A stretch of 64,000 nucleotides of DNA from Citrobacter sp. RHB25-C09 (GCF_013836145.1 NZ_CP057483.1:2356001-2420000), one strand, 5' to 3'. Shown: positions 27,762 through 35,940, numbered from the stretch's first letter. The notes: generated by a model not told the origin, from the letters alone. A program made the numbers and translations.

Positions 27762-29021
27762 TCAGGCCCCCATACGGTGAAGAGTAAAACGGTTGGCATA
27801 CGCTTCAGGATCGCGACCGTCCCAGACGGAGCCGTCGATCAAGGTACTGGTGCGAAGCATTTCGCGGGGTGGCGTAATGCCACCAACTGCCGTTGCGGCA
27901 TCGCGCCAGATGTCGGTGCGGTTAATGCGTGCAGCGATAGCGGCATAATCAGGCGCCTGTTTCAGTAATCCCCAGCGCCGAAACTGGGTTAAAAACCACA
28001 TGCCGTCTGAGTGCCACGGGAAGGACACTTCGCCATCATTAAAAAAGCGCATCGGATGAGCATCGCGCCAGCGACGACCTGCCCCATTGTCGTACTCCCC
28101 CAGCATGCGCCCGGTGAGGTACTGCTCCTTGGTATTCAGCCAGGCGCGACGCGCGAGGATTTGTGCTGTTTCACGTTTATTGGCCTCCGAGGACTCAATC
28201 CAGCGTGAGGCTTCCAGCACCGCACTGACCAGCGCGCGGGCGGTGTTCGGGTTTTGCTCAACCCACGCCCTGCGCGTGCCGAGGATTTTCTCTGGATGAT
28301 CGGGCCAGATCGCCTGTGAGGTTGTCGCGGTAAAGCCAATCCGATCGTTAATCGCCCTTGCATTCCACGGTTCACCCACGCAGAAACCGCTCATATTGCC
28401 GATGCGCATGTTCATGACCATCTGCGGTGGCGGCACCACTACGGTACGCACGTCATCGAACGGATGAATGTCGGCGCTGGCCAGCCAGTAATAGAGCCAC
28501 ATCGCGTGGGTCCCGGTGGGAAAGGTATGCGCGAAGGTAAAAGTGCCCGGGGGGTGCCCGGCGATCTGTTTTTTTAGCGCTCCGACGTCAGTTACCCCCT
28601 GCTCCAGCAGTTCAGCAGAGAGCGTGATAGCCTGGCCGTTCTGGTTAAGCGTCATCAGGTTCGCCATCGGCTGTGGCTTACTGGCGATCCCCAATTCGAG
28701 TCCATACAGCAAGCTATACAGGATGTGCGCGGCATCGAGTTCCCCGGAGACCAGTTTGTCGCGTACCGCGGCCCAACTGGCCTCTTTGGTCGGCACGATG
28801 GTAATGCCATATTTTTTATCGAACCCTTTGAGAGCCGCCATCACCACTGGCGCGCAATCGGTCAAGGGAATAAAACCTACTCTGACGGTTCGTTGCTCAG
28901 GCTTATCCGATCCGGCGGCCCAGACCGAAGAGAACCCCCCCGGCAACATGCACGATGCGCCCAGTGCAGCCGTTGCCTGCAATAAACGTCTACGCGTTAA
29001 GGTTCCCGATTTTTCATCCAT
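27762..29021 (-). CDS. nasF: Nitrate-binding periplasmic protein of the ABC transporter
   Basis: 419 residues. The N-terminus TRRRLLQATAALGASC has a twin-arginine-like motif followed by a hydrophobic stretch, so export by Tat is possible. The rest is an NrtA-type solute-binding protein (VRVGFIPLTDCAPVV; later the GNMSGFCVGEPWN region near the ligand site). It captures nitrate or nitrite in the periplasm for NasED. A GAGGAG ribosome site lies just before the ATG. It is the first gene of the operon, controlled by the leader terminator. Confidence 0.92.
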   Translation of the reverse strand: MDEKSGTLTRRRLLQATAALGASCMLPGGFSSVWAAGSDKPEQRTVRVGFIPLTDCAPVVMAALKGFDKKYGITIVPTKEASWAAVRDKLVSGELDAAHILYSLLYGLELGIASKPQPMANLMTLNQNGQAITLSAELLEQGVTDVGALKKQIAGHPPGTFTFAHTFPTGTHAMWLYYWLASADIHPFDDVRTVVVPPPQMVMNMRIGNMSGFCVGEPWNARAINDRIGFTATTSQAIWPDHPEKILGTRRAWVEQNPNTARALVSAVLEASRWIESSEANKRETAQILARRAWLNTKEQYLTGRMLGEYDNGAGRRWRDAHPMRFFNDGEVSFPWHSDGMWFLTQFRRWGLLKQAPDYAAIAARINRTDIWRDAATAVGGITPPREMLRTSTLIDGSVWDGRDPEAYANRFTLHRMGA

Positions 29022-29037
29022 ACATGCTCCTCATGGC

Positions 29038-29080
29038 AAAAAAAAAGCGTCCGGCAATGCCGAAACATTGCAGGACGCCT
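29038..29080 (-). terminator. Leader terminator of the nasF operon
   Basis: A long hairpin (29047-29079: GCGTCC, GCAATG / GCATTGC, GGACGC arms) is followed on the minus strand by nine Ts, all between the promoter and the nasF ATG. In Klebsiella this is the attenuator that NasR overrides when nitrate is bound. Confidence 0.88.
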
Positions 29081-29115
29081 TTATCCTCAAAGCAGACAAG
29101 CCGCCGTTGGCCTGT
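29079..29115 (-). ncRNA. ANTAR-type two-hairpin antiterminator element in the nasF leader
   Basis: In the RNA, ACAGGCC pairs with GGCUUGU around hexaloop AACGGC (29096-29115), with A at loop position 1 and G at position 4, as in ANTAR target hairpins. A second small hairpin CUUU-GAGGAU-AAAG (29079-29092) has a hexaloop with G4 but not A1 and touches the base of the terminator stem. This is the expected NasR binding element. Confidence 0.72.
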
Positions 29116-29139
29116 TGCTAAATTATCTTTTGTGATTAA

Positions 29140-29156
29140 TGCAATTCAGATGCCAA
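29140..29156 (-). promoter_or_regulatory. Sigma-54 promoter of nasF
   Basis: TTGGCATCTGAATTGCA on the minus strand has GG and GC elements exactly 12 bases apart, predicting a start near 29129 and a leader of about 108 bases. A possible NtrC half-site pair (TGCACC-N5-CAGGCA) is at 29206-29222. Confidence 0.78.
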
Positions 29157-29253
29157 TCTTTAAACACCGCAGCAGGCGGGTTTTCTGCGTTTCCTGCCGC
29201 CCTTTTGCACCGCAATCAGGCAGCCCTGCCCGTTAACTGTGCAGTAGGTCACA

Positions 29254-30438
29254 TTAGCTGCGTTCGATAAGCGTTTTAACAGTGAGTAACGCCTGAGCGA
29301 TGTCGACCATCCGCTGGTTTTTATCCATCGCCATTTTGCGCAGCGACTGCCAGGCCTGTTCCTCGCTGAATCCCTGATGATTCATCAGCACACTTTTCGC
29401 TTTGTCTATCACCCGACGCGCCTCCAGCGTGTCCTGAAGCGACGCCAGTTGGCTACTAAGTTGCTCAAGTTGCCGCGCCTGCTGGCGCACGACTAACAGC
29501 AGCGTTTTGTCATGACGCAGACAAAAATCATCCTCAAGCGTATCGTTGATCCAGTTCTCGACGGGGAGGCCCGACTCCTGCTGGCCCAGACGTCGGGTTA
29601 CCGTGTCCATCAGTTCAGCAATAAGCCGCTCTTCTACACAACGGAGGTGATCGAGCCGCCGGGTCTGAAGTGCGAACCAGCGAAGCGCACTCGCGCCCTT
29701 ATCGCCTTCAGGCAGACGCGTACAGGCCTGGCGGCGTAGCTGTTCGATGGCGCCATCAGCTTCGCAGTGCTGATGAAACTGTTGCACCGCCGCAGGTGAA
29801 GCCAGCGTGAGAAAGGTGTCAAAACAGGGTTGTTGACCATCGATGCGGTCCACCAGCGCCTGGCGCATTTCAGCGCTCAGGTGCCCGTGAGTGAAGCCAA
29901 TCGCGCCCAATGCCCGCTCTTGCCCCACCAACTCTTTTCCCTGCATAAAGCTATAGAGCGCGACCATGCCCGCCGCGATGTGATGATCCTCGATGCTGTC
30001 ATTAAGTTGCGGAACAATACTCAGCAGGTGGCGCAACAGACGGCTATACTGCGCCATGGTTTGCGGCGCGTCCTGATGACGACCTTTCACCGCTGCACGC
30101 AGCGCGGGTAACTGCTCCAGACACCACACCGCACCTGCAATACGATGACAAAGCGCGCTGTTGGCAATCGGCTGCATCTCCTGCAGCAGGATCATAAACT
30201 GAGCCTGCTGTTCGTCCACCAGCGCCCAGCTGGCGCGAACTTCCGGACCATACAGCGTACCGTCCGAGCATAACCAGATATTGGATGCGCCGCGTTCGCA
30301 CTGTAGCATATGCACCAGATGGCTTATGCGAATCACCAGTTTGCCCGACTGCGCCAGTTGGCGAAGCTGTGCGTTTTCGCGCTGGCGAGCGTACTGATAC
30401 CACTGTGTCGCGGCAGGTGCTTCCACGTTTGTCATCAT
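29254..30438 (-). CDS. nasR: Nitrate-responsive transcription antiterminator NasR
   Basis: 394 residues from tandem ATGs at 30436-30438 and 30433-30435, following a GGGAGA ribosome site; an upstream in-frame start adds 14 residues with no better support. The N-terminal part is the helical NIT nitrate/nitrite-sensing domain (about 30-270). The C-terminal 60 residues form the ANTAR RNA-binding domain (ARRVIDKAKSVLMNHQGFSEEQA). With nitrate it binds the nasF leader RNA and prevents termination. It is transcribed in the same direction, just upstream of the operon it controls. Confidence 0.93.
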   Translation of the reverse strand: MMTNVEAPAATQWYQYARQRENAQLRQLAQSGKLVIRISHLVHMLQCERGASNIWLCSDGTLYGPEVRASWALVDEQQAQFMILLQEMQPIANSALCHRIAGAVWCLEQLPALRAAVKGRHQDAPQTMAQYSRLLRHLLSIVPQLNDSIEDHHIAAGMVALYSFMQGKELVGQERALGAIGFTHGHLSAEMRQALVDRIDGQQPCFDTFLTLASPAAVQQFHQHCEADGAIEQLRRQACTRLPEGDKGASALRWFALQTRRLDHLRCVEERLIAELMDTVTRRLGQQESGLPVENWINDTLEDDFCLRHDKTLLLVVRQQARQLEQLSSQLASLQDTLEARRVIDKAKSVLMNHQGFSEEQAWQSLRKMAMDKNQRMVDIAQALLTVKTLIERS

Positions 30439-30510
30439 CTCTGCTCTCCCGGGTGATGGCTTTACCCGAAGAACAAGCAAAATTCATGCCCTTTGCTAAC
30501 AGGAGTTAAC

Positions 30511-30864
30511 ATGCAAAAGATTGTGATCGTCGCCAACGGTGCGGCATATGGTAGCGAATCGTTATTTAACAGCCTGCGTCTGGCGATTGCCTTGCGTGAA
30601 CAGGCTGGTGAACTCGACCTGCGACTGTTCCTGATGTCAGATGCCGTCACTGCGGGTTTGCGTGGACAGAAACCGGCAGAAGGCTACAACATTCAGCAAA
30701 TGCTGGAGATCCTCACCGCCCAGAACGTGCCTGTCAGATTGTGCAAAACCTGCACAGACGGACGCGGGATCACCAGCCTGCCGCTGATCGACGGTGTCGA
30801 GGTAGGAACGCTGGTTGAACTGGCGCAATGGACTCTGGCGGCGGATAAGGTCCTCACGTTTTAA
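30511..30864 (+). CDS. ychN: DsrE/DsrF-family protein YchN
   Basis: 117 residues from the ATG at 30511 with an AGGAG site five bases upstream; a longer in-frame ORF upstream is ignored. It is a near match to E. coli YchN, a small cytoplasmic homohexamer with a conserved Cys in RLCKTCTDGRG. The family takes part in sulfur relay, but YchN's own role is not established. In E. coli it lies next to ychO; here the nas operon is placed between them. Confidence 0.95.
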   Translation: MQKIVIVANGAAYGSESLFNSLRLAIALREQAGELDLRLFLMSDAVTAGLRGQKPAEGYNIQQMLEILTAQNVPVRLCKTCTDGRGITSLPLIDGVEVGTLVELAQWTLAADKVLTF

Positions 30865-30952
30865 TGCGTTGGCGCGAAATTAACTCTCTTTTTGCATTAT
30901 TAGAATTCGAATCATCGTTTTTGTTACGCATTTAATTTTCTTATGTCAAACG

Positions 30953-31027
30953 ACATAGCATCAAGTTTCTCACGCCCTGTGCCGATATTTTTTCATACAA
31001 TATCTACCAGGAAACTTGATGCTATGT
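30953..31027. repeat. 17-bp perfect inverted repeat around the chemoreceptor promoter
   Basis: The left arm (30953-30969) and right arm (31011-31027) are exact reverse complements, separated by 41 bases. The right arm contains the ATG of the chemoreceptor gene; the left arm contains a sigma-28-like -35 element. The spacer has its own short inverted repeat (GATATT...AATATC). Because the left arm lies upstream of the predicted start point, the repeat would act at DNA level rather than as an RNA hairpin. Confidence 0.85.
30961..30988 (+). promoter_or_regulatory. Sigma-28 (FliA)-like promoter of the chemoreceptor
   Basis: TCAAGTTT and GCCGATAT are 12 bases apart, close to the FliA consensus TAAAGTTT-N11-GCCGATAA. 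Chemoreceptor genes are commonly FliA dependent. The spacing is one base longer than ideal. Confidence 0.6.
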
Positions 31028-32808
31028 TCACATCAATTCGCGCCAGAATTATCTCCGCTGCTGCGGGCTGCCTTATGGTAGCCCTGATCCTTAACACCTT
31101 AATTAACCTACAGGTGACCCGCCTCGACAATCAGCAAACGCAACAGGAAACACTGCGTAGCACCAGTGCCAGCCATGGTCAGGGTATTCGCGACTGGGGT
31201 AACAGTAAGATGTCTATGATTACCTCATTGCAACAGATCGCGTTAGACAGCGATCCTGTTCCTGCCTTTAAACTCTTAGCGCAGGCCGGAGGCTTCACAA
31301 ACGTTTACGCGGGTTATGCGGACAAAACGGCTCGATTTTCTGATTCGAACGGGATCCCGGCAGATTATGATCCCACCAGCCGCATGTGGTACCAGCAAAC
31401 AGCCAGTAGTAATGCCCCTGTTATCACTGAACCTTATCTTGATGTAGCCACCAAAAAACTGGTGGTCACCTTCGCGGCACCGCTAACGGAAAATGGCGAA
31501 CTTAAGGGTGTTGTTGCGGGTGATTTGTCGATGGATACCGTCGTTGATAACGTTCGCGGCATTCGCCCTACGCCGGAAAGTAGCGGTCTGCTGGTCGACG
31601 GAAACGGAACGATCATTGCCGCCGGCGATTCCGCCTTAACAATGAAAAACTTCTCCAGCGCCGTTACGGGTCTTACCTTTAAACAGCTGGTCAACGGTGA
31701 AGCTCAGACCGGCAGTCTGGCCGGTGTTGATAAATCATTCCTTGCATCACGCGTCGAGGGAACGCCGTGGTGGCTGGTCATTGCGCTGGATGAAAGCGAT
31801 GCGACCTCGGGTATGGTGGCGCAGCTTAAAGCATCACTGTTGTCGCTGCTATTTCTGGTCCTTATCGGCGGCGCGATTGTTCATCTCATCGTCACCCGCC
31901 TGATGAAACGTTTGTCTCAAATTCGCGATGCGTTACGTAATATTGCCAGTGGTACGAACGATCTTTCTCAGCGTTTACCGGACAGTGGCAATGATGAAGT
32001 GGCGCAAATTGCCGGGGCGTTCAATGCCTTCTGCGATAAGCTTTCGGTGGTGATGGTTCAACTGCGTGAGGCCAGTGGCTCCGTTAAAATTGCGGCCCAG
32101 GAGATCGCGAGCGGTAACCAGGATCTCTCGGTACGCACCGAGCAGGCAGCATCCAGCCTGCGGGGAACCGCCTGCGCCGTTGAGCAAATTACCGCCTCCG
32201 TTTCTCAGTCAACCGAGTCTGCTGCGGAAGCGAACGATCAGGCGCAGAAAGCCTCTCAGGCCGCAACGCGTGGCGGTGACGTTGTCACCCAGGCTATTTC
32301 AACAATGAAATCGATTGAAGAGGCCTCGGCGAAAATCGGCGACATTACCAGCGTGATAGATGGCATCGCGTTTCAGACCAATATTCTGGCACTGAACGCC
32401 TCGGTCGAAGCCGCTCGAGCAGGTGAACAAGGCCGTGGTTTTGCCGTGGTGGCTGGGGAAGTGCGTAATCTTGCCAGCCGAAGTGCCCAGGCGGCCAGGG
32501 AGATTAAAACGCTGATTGATTCCACGACGGAGAGCGTGGCGACCGGTTCACGTTATGTCCATCTCGCCGGTGAAAGCATGAAGGAGATAGTTTTAAGCAT
32601 CAGCAATGCTTCCGGGATTATGCGCGAGATAAATATCGCCTCCAGTGAACAAATGCAGGGGATTCAGGAAATCAACAACGCCATTTCTCATCTGGATCGA
32701 ATGGTGCAACAGAATGCCGAACTGGTGGTGGAGTCCGCTGCGGCTGCGGACGCGTTGCAGGGCCAGGCAGGCGAGCTGGCTGAAACTGCCGGGCATTTCC
32801 GAATTTAA
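31024..32808 (+). CDS. Methyl-accepting chemotaxis protein with dCache-type sensor
   Basis: 594 residues from the ATG at 31024 (MFTSIRARI); a longer ORF start lies upstream of the predicted promoter. Membrane span 1 is at about 10-32. The periplasmic dCache domain follows, with YDPTSRMWYQQ, whose Y-x4-R-x-WY pattern and a later GDLSMD aspartate resemble amino-acid-binding dCache receptors. A second span at about 275-297, HAMP, then the signalling hairpin tip (GIAFQTNILALNASVEAARAGEQGRG split over the tip) complete it. It lacks a C-terminal NWETF-type pentapeptide, so it would rely on other receptors for adaptation enzymes. Not present here in E. coli. Confidence 0.9.
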   Translation: MFTSIRARIISAAAGCLMVALILNTLINLQVTRLDNQQTQQETLRSTSASHGQGIRDWGNSKMSMITSLQQIALDSDPVPAFKLLAQAGGFTNVYAGYADKTARFSDSNGIPADYDPTSRMWYQQTASSNAPVITEPYLDVATKKLVVTFAAPLTENGELKGVVAGDLSMDTVVDNVRGIRPTPESSGLLVDGNGTIIAAGDSALTMKNFSSAVTGLTFKQLVNGEAQTGSLAGVDKSFLASRVEGTPWWLVIALDESDATSGMVAQLKASLLSLLFLVLIGGAIVHLIVTRLMKRLSQIRDALRNIASGTNDLSQRLPDSGNDEVAQIAGAFNAFCDKLSVVMVQLREASGSVKIAAQEIASGNQDLSVRTEQAASSLRGTACAVEQITASVSQSTESAAEANDQAQKASQAATRGGDVVTQAISTMKSIEEASAKIGDITSVIDGIAFQTNILALNASVEAARAGEQGRGFAVVAGEVRNLASRSAQAAREIKTLIDSTTESVATGSRYVHLAGESMKEIVLSISNASGIMREINIASSEQMQGIQEINNAISHLDRMVQQNAELVVESAAAADALQGQAGELAETAGHFRI

Positions 32809-32960
32809 TCTTGTTAGGGCGCATTGTTGTCAAAAGTTAGTGCGCCAGATCACGGTTTTTTGCGGCATTTTGTCATTATTGTTTAATCGTTATGCCATTT
32901 TTTGATCAAAATCAGCATTCGGAGACTCACTCTTTGGTGTTATGCAAAGAGCAAAATGTG

Positions 32961-33000
32961 AACAACATCACGCAGTACTTCCGCCAGGAAGTACGTTGTT
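32961..33000 (+). promoter_or_regulatory. Bulged hairpin directly before the DUF1883-like gene
   Basis: GTACTTCC (32975-32982) pairs with GGAAGTAC (32987-32994) around GCCA, and AACAAC (32961-32966) can pair with GTTGTT (32995-33000) with an 8-base bulge. It is only about 18 bases before the ATG and could act as a weak terminator or a translation-control structure. The rest of 32809-33018 shows nothing else clear. Confidence 0.5.
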
Positions 33001-33018
33001 TTCGATACGGGGTGAAAA

Positions 33019-33264
33019 ATGGCATTAGTGAAAGCAAGTCTGAAATTGTTTGGCGGAGATACCGTGGTCGTGCGCTGTTCTGAGCGCTGCCACATTCATT
33101 TGATGAGCGAGAAAAATCACATTAAAGACACGCAGACCGACATTTTAAGCGTGCAGAATCGTGATAACGCATGGTTAACCGTACCGTATACCGGCGTCTG
33201 GAATGTGCTGATCGACAGTCACAGCCAGTCGCTGGAACATTCCATCAGCTACATTGCCGCTTGA
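33019..33264 (+). CDS. Small DUF1883-like protein
   Basis: 81 residues with GGGGTGAAAA before the ATG. The pattern GGDTVVVRCSERCHIHLM ... WLTVPYTGVWNVLID resembles the DUF1883 family: a short beta-rich domain with a GDxVxV start and a PxxGxWxVxID end. No signal peptide or membrane span is visible. Its function is unknown. It follows the chemoreceptor in the same direction; REP sequences follow it, and chaC converges on it. Confidence 0.65.
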   Translation: MALVKASLKLFGGDTVVVRCSERCHIHLMSEKNHIKDTQTDILSVQNRDNAWLTVPYTGVWNVLIDSHSQSLEHSISYIAA

Positions 33265-33276
33265 TTGATTTCTCAT

Positions 33277-33357
33277 GCCGGATGGCGTCGCAGGCGACTT
33301 ATCCGGCCTACAAATTACACTGAACTCCCAGGCCTGATAAGCGAAGCGCCATCAGGC
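33277..33357. repeat. REP pair (BIME)
   Basis: Two inverted REP units: GCCGGATGGCGTC...GACTTATCCGGCC (33277-33308) and GGCCTGATAAGCGAAGCGCCATCAGGC (33331-33357). The second unit overlaps the chaC stop codon and its last codons. Confidence 0.88.
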
Positions 33358-34047
33358 AAAGCCTGGTCGCATAACCCCTTCCGGCATACCTTCGCCTAGT
33401 AAGCCGCGTACATTTGCCACCAGATCGTCCAGGCACTCATCCTGCATGCCGAGTTTCAATAACGCCTGCTCAAGCGAGAACAGATACTGGGCATTAGTGC
33501 CGAGTGGTCCACTGGCTTTGGCAATCAGCGGCGCAATCACCTGCGCGCGGGTATCGGATTCATACAACGGATGACGCGGATCCATAATAAACACCAGCGC
33601 GTTTACCGTCCGCCCATCATCCAGATCCAACTGGCACCAGGTGGGAAGATAGCAACCCGTAATCATTTCACGCTTCCACAGCAGCGTCAGTTCCTGCTCA
33701 AGCGAAACCTCTGGCAGGCGATAAGCCACGCCAGTGGTGCGTCCGCCCTCTTTCAGTGCAAGCATACGACCAGGCTGACAGGCTGTGCCCCTCCCTGCGG
33801 TGAGTCGCAGACAGAAGGCCCGGTGCCACCCCACCAGCGTACCGGTACACGACTCGTCAAATTCTAATGCCGGGTTCCACATCAACGATCCATAACCGAA
33901 GATCCACACCGGTCCATCGTCCGGTCGGCAGGCCAGCGTCGCCGCCAGCGACGCCGTACGTTGTTCTGCTGACCATAAGAGTGATTCTTCAATAGCACCA
34001 AATGCCGTTTTGCAATCGGCATTGATCAAGAAATCACGCGTTAACAC
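33352..34047 (-). CDS. chaC: Glutathione-specific gamma-glutamylcyclotransferase
   Basis: 231 residues from the GTG at 34045-34047, the length of E. coli ChaC. The upstream ATG at 34063-34065 would place the GGAGGT ribosome site inside the coding sequence, so GTG is preferred. The GYGSLMW motif near 53-59 forms the phosphate-type loop of the cyclotransferase fold, and a catalytic Glu lies in the following region. It breaks glutathione into 5-oxoproline and Cys-Gly. Its 3' end runs into a REP element. Confidence 0.93.
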   Translation of the reverse strand: MLTRDFLINADCKTAFGAIEESLLWSAEQRTASLAATLACRPDDGPVWIFGYGSLMWNPALEFDESCTGTLVGWHRAFCLRLTAGRGTACQPGRMLALKEGGRTTGVAYRLPEVSLEQELTLLWKREMITGCYLPTWCQLDLDDGRTVNALVFIMDPRHPLYESDTRAQVIAPLIAKASGPLGTNAQYLFSLEQALLKLGMQDECLDDLVANVRGLLGEGMPEGVMRPGFA

Positions 34048-34244
34048 CTTACATACCTCCGCCACTGCATACTTCCTTGTGACAACTTTTGACGCCTTCC
34101 GGGCATTTTAACTGCTCATTTTGAAACCAATAGCAGGACAATATGCAATTCACGGGCCGCTTGCAAGGGAGCTCCTGTGTCACGGAGCACGATTCGCCAA
34201 CGCATTCGCTGTATCAATAAATTTTGACCTTACAATTGAGGTGC

Positions 34245-34475
34245 TTATGATTTCTTATGCCATTTGTCATCATCCCCTTTTTCATAATCATTTTTCACCG
34301 CCGCCCAGGCGACCTTATGCGCCGTCTCCTCCCGACTGGCGTCGTCACGGCGATCTTCTTTGTCCTTATATTGATCCCAGGCGCTATTGAACGCTTCTTT
34401 ATAGATGTCCTGTGCATGCGCCGGCAAAACATTCTGAACATTATCCGGAAGGTCTTTTTTGGATTTATAAGGCAT
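34245..34475 (-). CDS. chaB: ChaB family protein, putative cation transport regulator
   Basis: 76 residues, close to E. coli ChaB (MPYKSKKDLPDNVQNVLP start). It is a small, highly charged, soluble protein. It was proposed to regulate ChaA, but direct evidence is weak. It is divergent from chaA with a 273-base gap (34476-34748) in which no clear operator or promoter was recognised; the 200 bases between chaB and chaC also show nothing notable. Confidence 0.95.
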   Translation of the reverse strand: MPYKSKKDLPDNVQNVLPAHAQDIYKEAFNSAWDQYKDKEDRRDDASREETAHKVAWAAVKNDYEKGDDDKWHKKS

Positions 34476-34748
34476 AGCGGACTCCTCATTTTTGCGAAAC
34501 CTTAAGTGTGGTCAACAATGAATCGCCCTGCCACTCTTTTGCGGTTTATTCCTCTGCGCAAACGTCTAACATTCTGTTATTTAAATATTCTCTAAACAAA
34601 ACTCCCTTTTATAACGGGTTAAATGAGAAAAAGCGGAGCGCGGTAAAATTTCGTAAAACATCACCAGCAACGCCGCGATTTCTGGTATTTTTTACAATCA
34701 GTAATACTTTTATAACTAAAATTCTGCCTGCAGAGATGGAGATCGTTA

Positions 34749-35849
34749 ATGACCAATAGCCATGAGGCGGTGAAAACCCGCCACAAGGAGACATCGCTTA
34801 TTTTCCCGGTTCTGGCGCTGGTAGTGCTGTTCCTGTGGGGAAACAGCCAATCACTACCAGCGGTAATCGGAATTAATATTCTTGCCCTGATTGGTATTTT
34901 AAGCAGCGCGTTCAGCGTTGTCCGCCACGCCGATGTATTAGCTCACCGCCTCGGTGAACCCTACGGCTCGCTTATTTTGAGTCTCTCTGTAGTTATTCTG
35001 GAAGTCAGCCTGATATCGGCGCTAATGGCGACCGGCGATGCTGCGCCGACGCTGATGCGCGATACTCTCTATTCGATCATTATGATTGTAACAGGCGGCC
35101 TGGTTGGTTTTTCATTACTGCTGGGAGGACGTAAATTCGCGACCCAGTATATGAATCTGTTTGGTCTTAAGCAGTATATGATCGCCCTGTTCCCGCTGGC
35201 GATTATTGTGCTGGTATTTCCGATGGCGCTGCCGGGAGCTAATTTCACGACCGGTCAGGCGCTGCTGGTTGCGTTAATCTCCGCCGCCATGTACGGCGTT
35301 TTTCTGCTTATTCAAACGAGAACGCACCAGAGTTTGTTTGTCTATGAACATGAAGATGAAAGCGACGACGATGATCCGCATCACGGGAAGCCCTCTGCCC
35401 ACGGAAATATGTGGCATACCGCATGGCTGATTATTCATCTGGTTGCCGTTATTGCCGTGACCAAAATGAACGCGTCTCCGCTTGAAGCGCTGTTGACAGA
35501 ACTGAATGCGCCGGTCGCTTTTACGGGCTTCCTGGTGGCACTGCTGATCCTCTCACCCGAAGGGCTGGGAGCGCTGAAGGCGGTACTGAATAATCAGGTA
35601 CAGCGGGCAATGAACCTGTTCTTTGGTTCGGTGCTGGCAACCATTTCATTGACGGTGCCCGTGGTTACGCTGATTGCGTGGGCGACGGGTAATGATCTGG
35701 TGTTTGGTCTGGGCGCACCGGAAATGGTCGTGATGGTCGCTTCGTTAGTGCTGTGCCATATTTCCTTTTCCACGGGGCGAACCAACGTGTTAAATGGAGC
35801 TGCGCATTTGGCACTGTTTGCTGCGTATCTGATGACGATTTTCGCCTGA
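34749..35849 (+). CDS. chaA: Sodium-potassium/proton and calcium/proton antiporter
   Basis: 366 residues, 11 membrane spans in two inverted CaCA repeats. Conserved acidic motifs are seen in each half (SVVILEVSLISALMATG and SPEGLGALKAVLN). The acidic cytoplasmic loop EHEDESDDDDPHHGK separates the halves. It exports Na+, K+ or Ca2+ for protons at alkaline pH in the inner membrane. Confidence 0.96.
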   Translation: MTNSHEAVKTRHKETSLIFPVLALVVLFLWGNSQSLPAVIGINILALIGILSSAFSVVRHADVLAHRLGEPYGSLILSLSVVILEVSLISALMATGDAAPTLMRDTLYSIIMIVTGGLVGFSLLLGGRKFATQYMNLFGLKQYMIALFPLAIIVLVFPMALPGANFTTGQALLVALISAAMYGVFLLIQTRTHQSLFVYEHEDESDDDDPHHGKPSAHGNMWHTAWLIIHLVAVIAVTKMNASPLEALLTELNAPVAFTGFLVALLILSPEGLGALKAVLNNQVQRAMNLFFGSVLATISLTVPVVTLIAWATGNDLVFGLGAPEMVVMVASLVLCHISFSTGRTNVLNGAAHLALFAAYLMTIFA

Positions 35850-35852
35850 TAT

Positions 35853-35887
35853 AAAAAAGCCCGAAAGCACTGATGCATTTCGGGCTT
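35853..35887 (-). terminator. Terminator between chaA and kdsA
   Basis: The arms AAGCCCGAAA (35857-35866) and TTTCGGGCTT (35878-35887) pair, with six Ts on the minus strand. It fits best as the end of the kdsA operon but can stop chaA transcripts too. Confidence 0.8.
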
Positions 35888-35900
35888 ACAATGTGACACC

Positions 35901-35940
35901 GTAGGCCGGATAAGACGCGTTGGCGTCGTCATCCGGCACA
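35901..35940. repeat. Single REP element
   Basis: GTAGGCCGGATAAGACGCG...CGTCATCCGGCAC forms the typical imperfect REP palindrome between the chaA/kdsA terminator and the end of kdsA. Confidence 0.85.

Noticed and set aside
33277..33357. Short repeated palindromes as a possible CRISPR array
   Set aside because: They are REP units in inverted pairs; there are only two units per place, no equal spacers and no cas genes.
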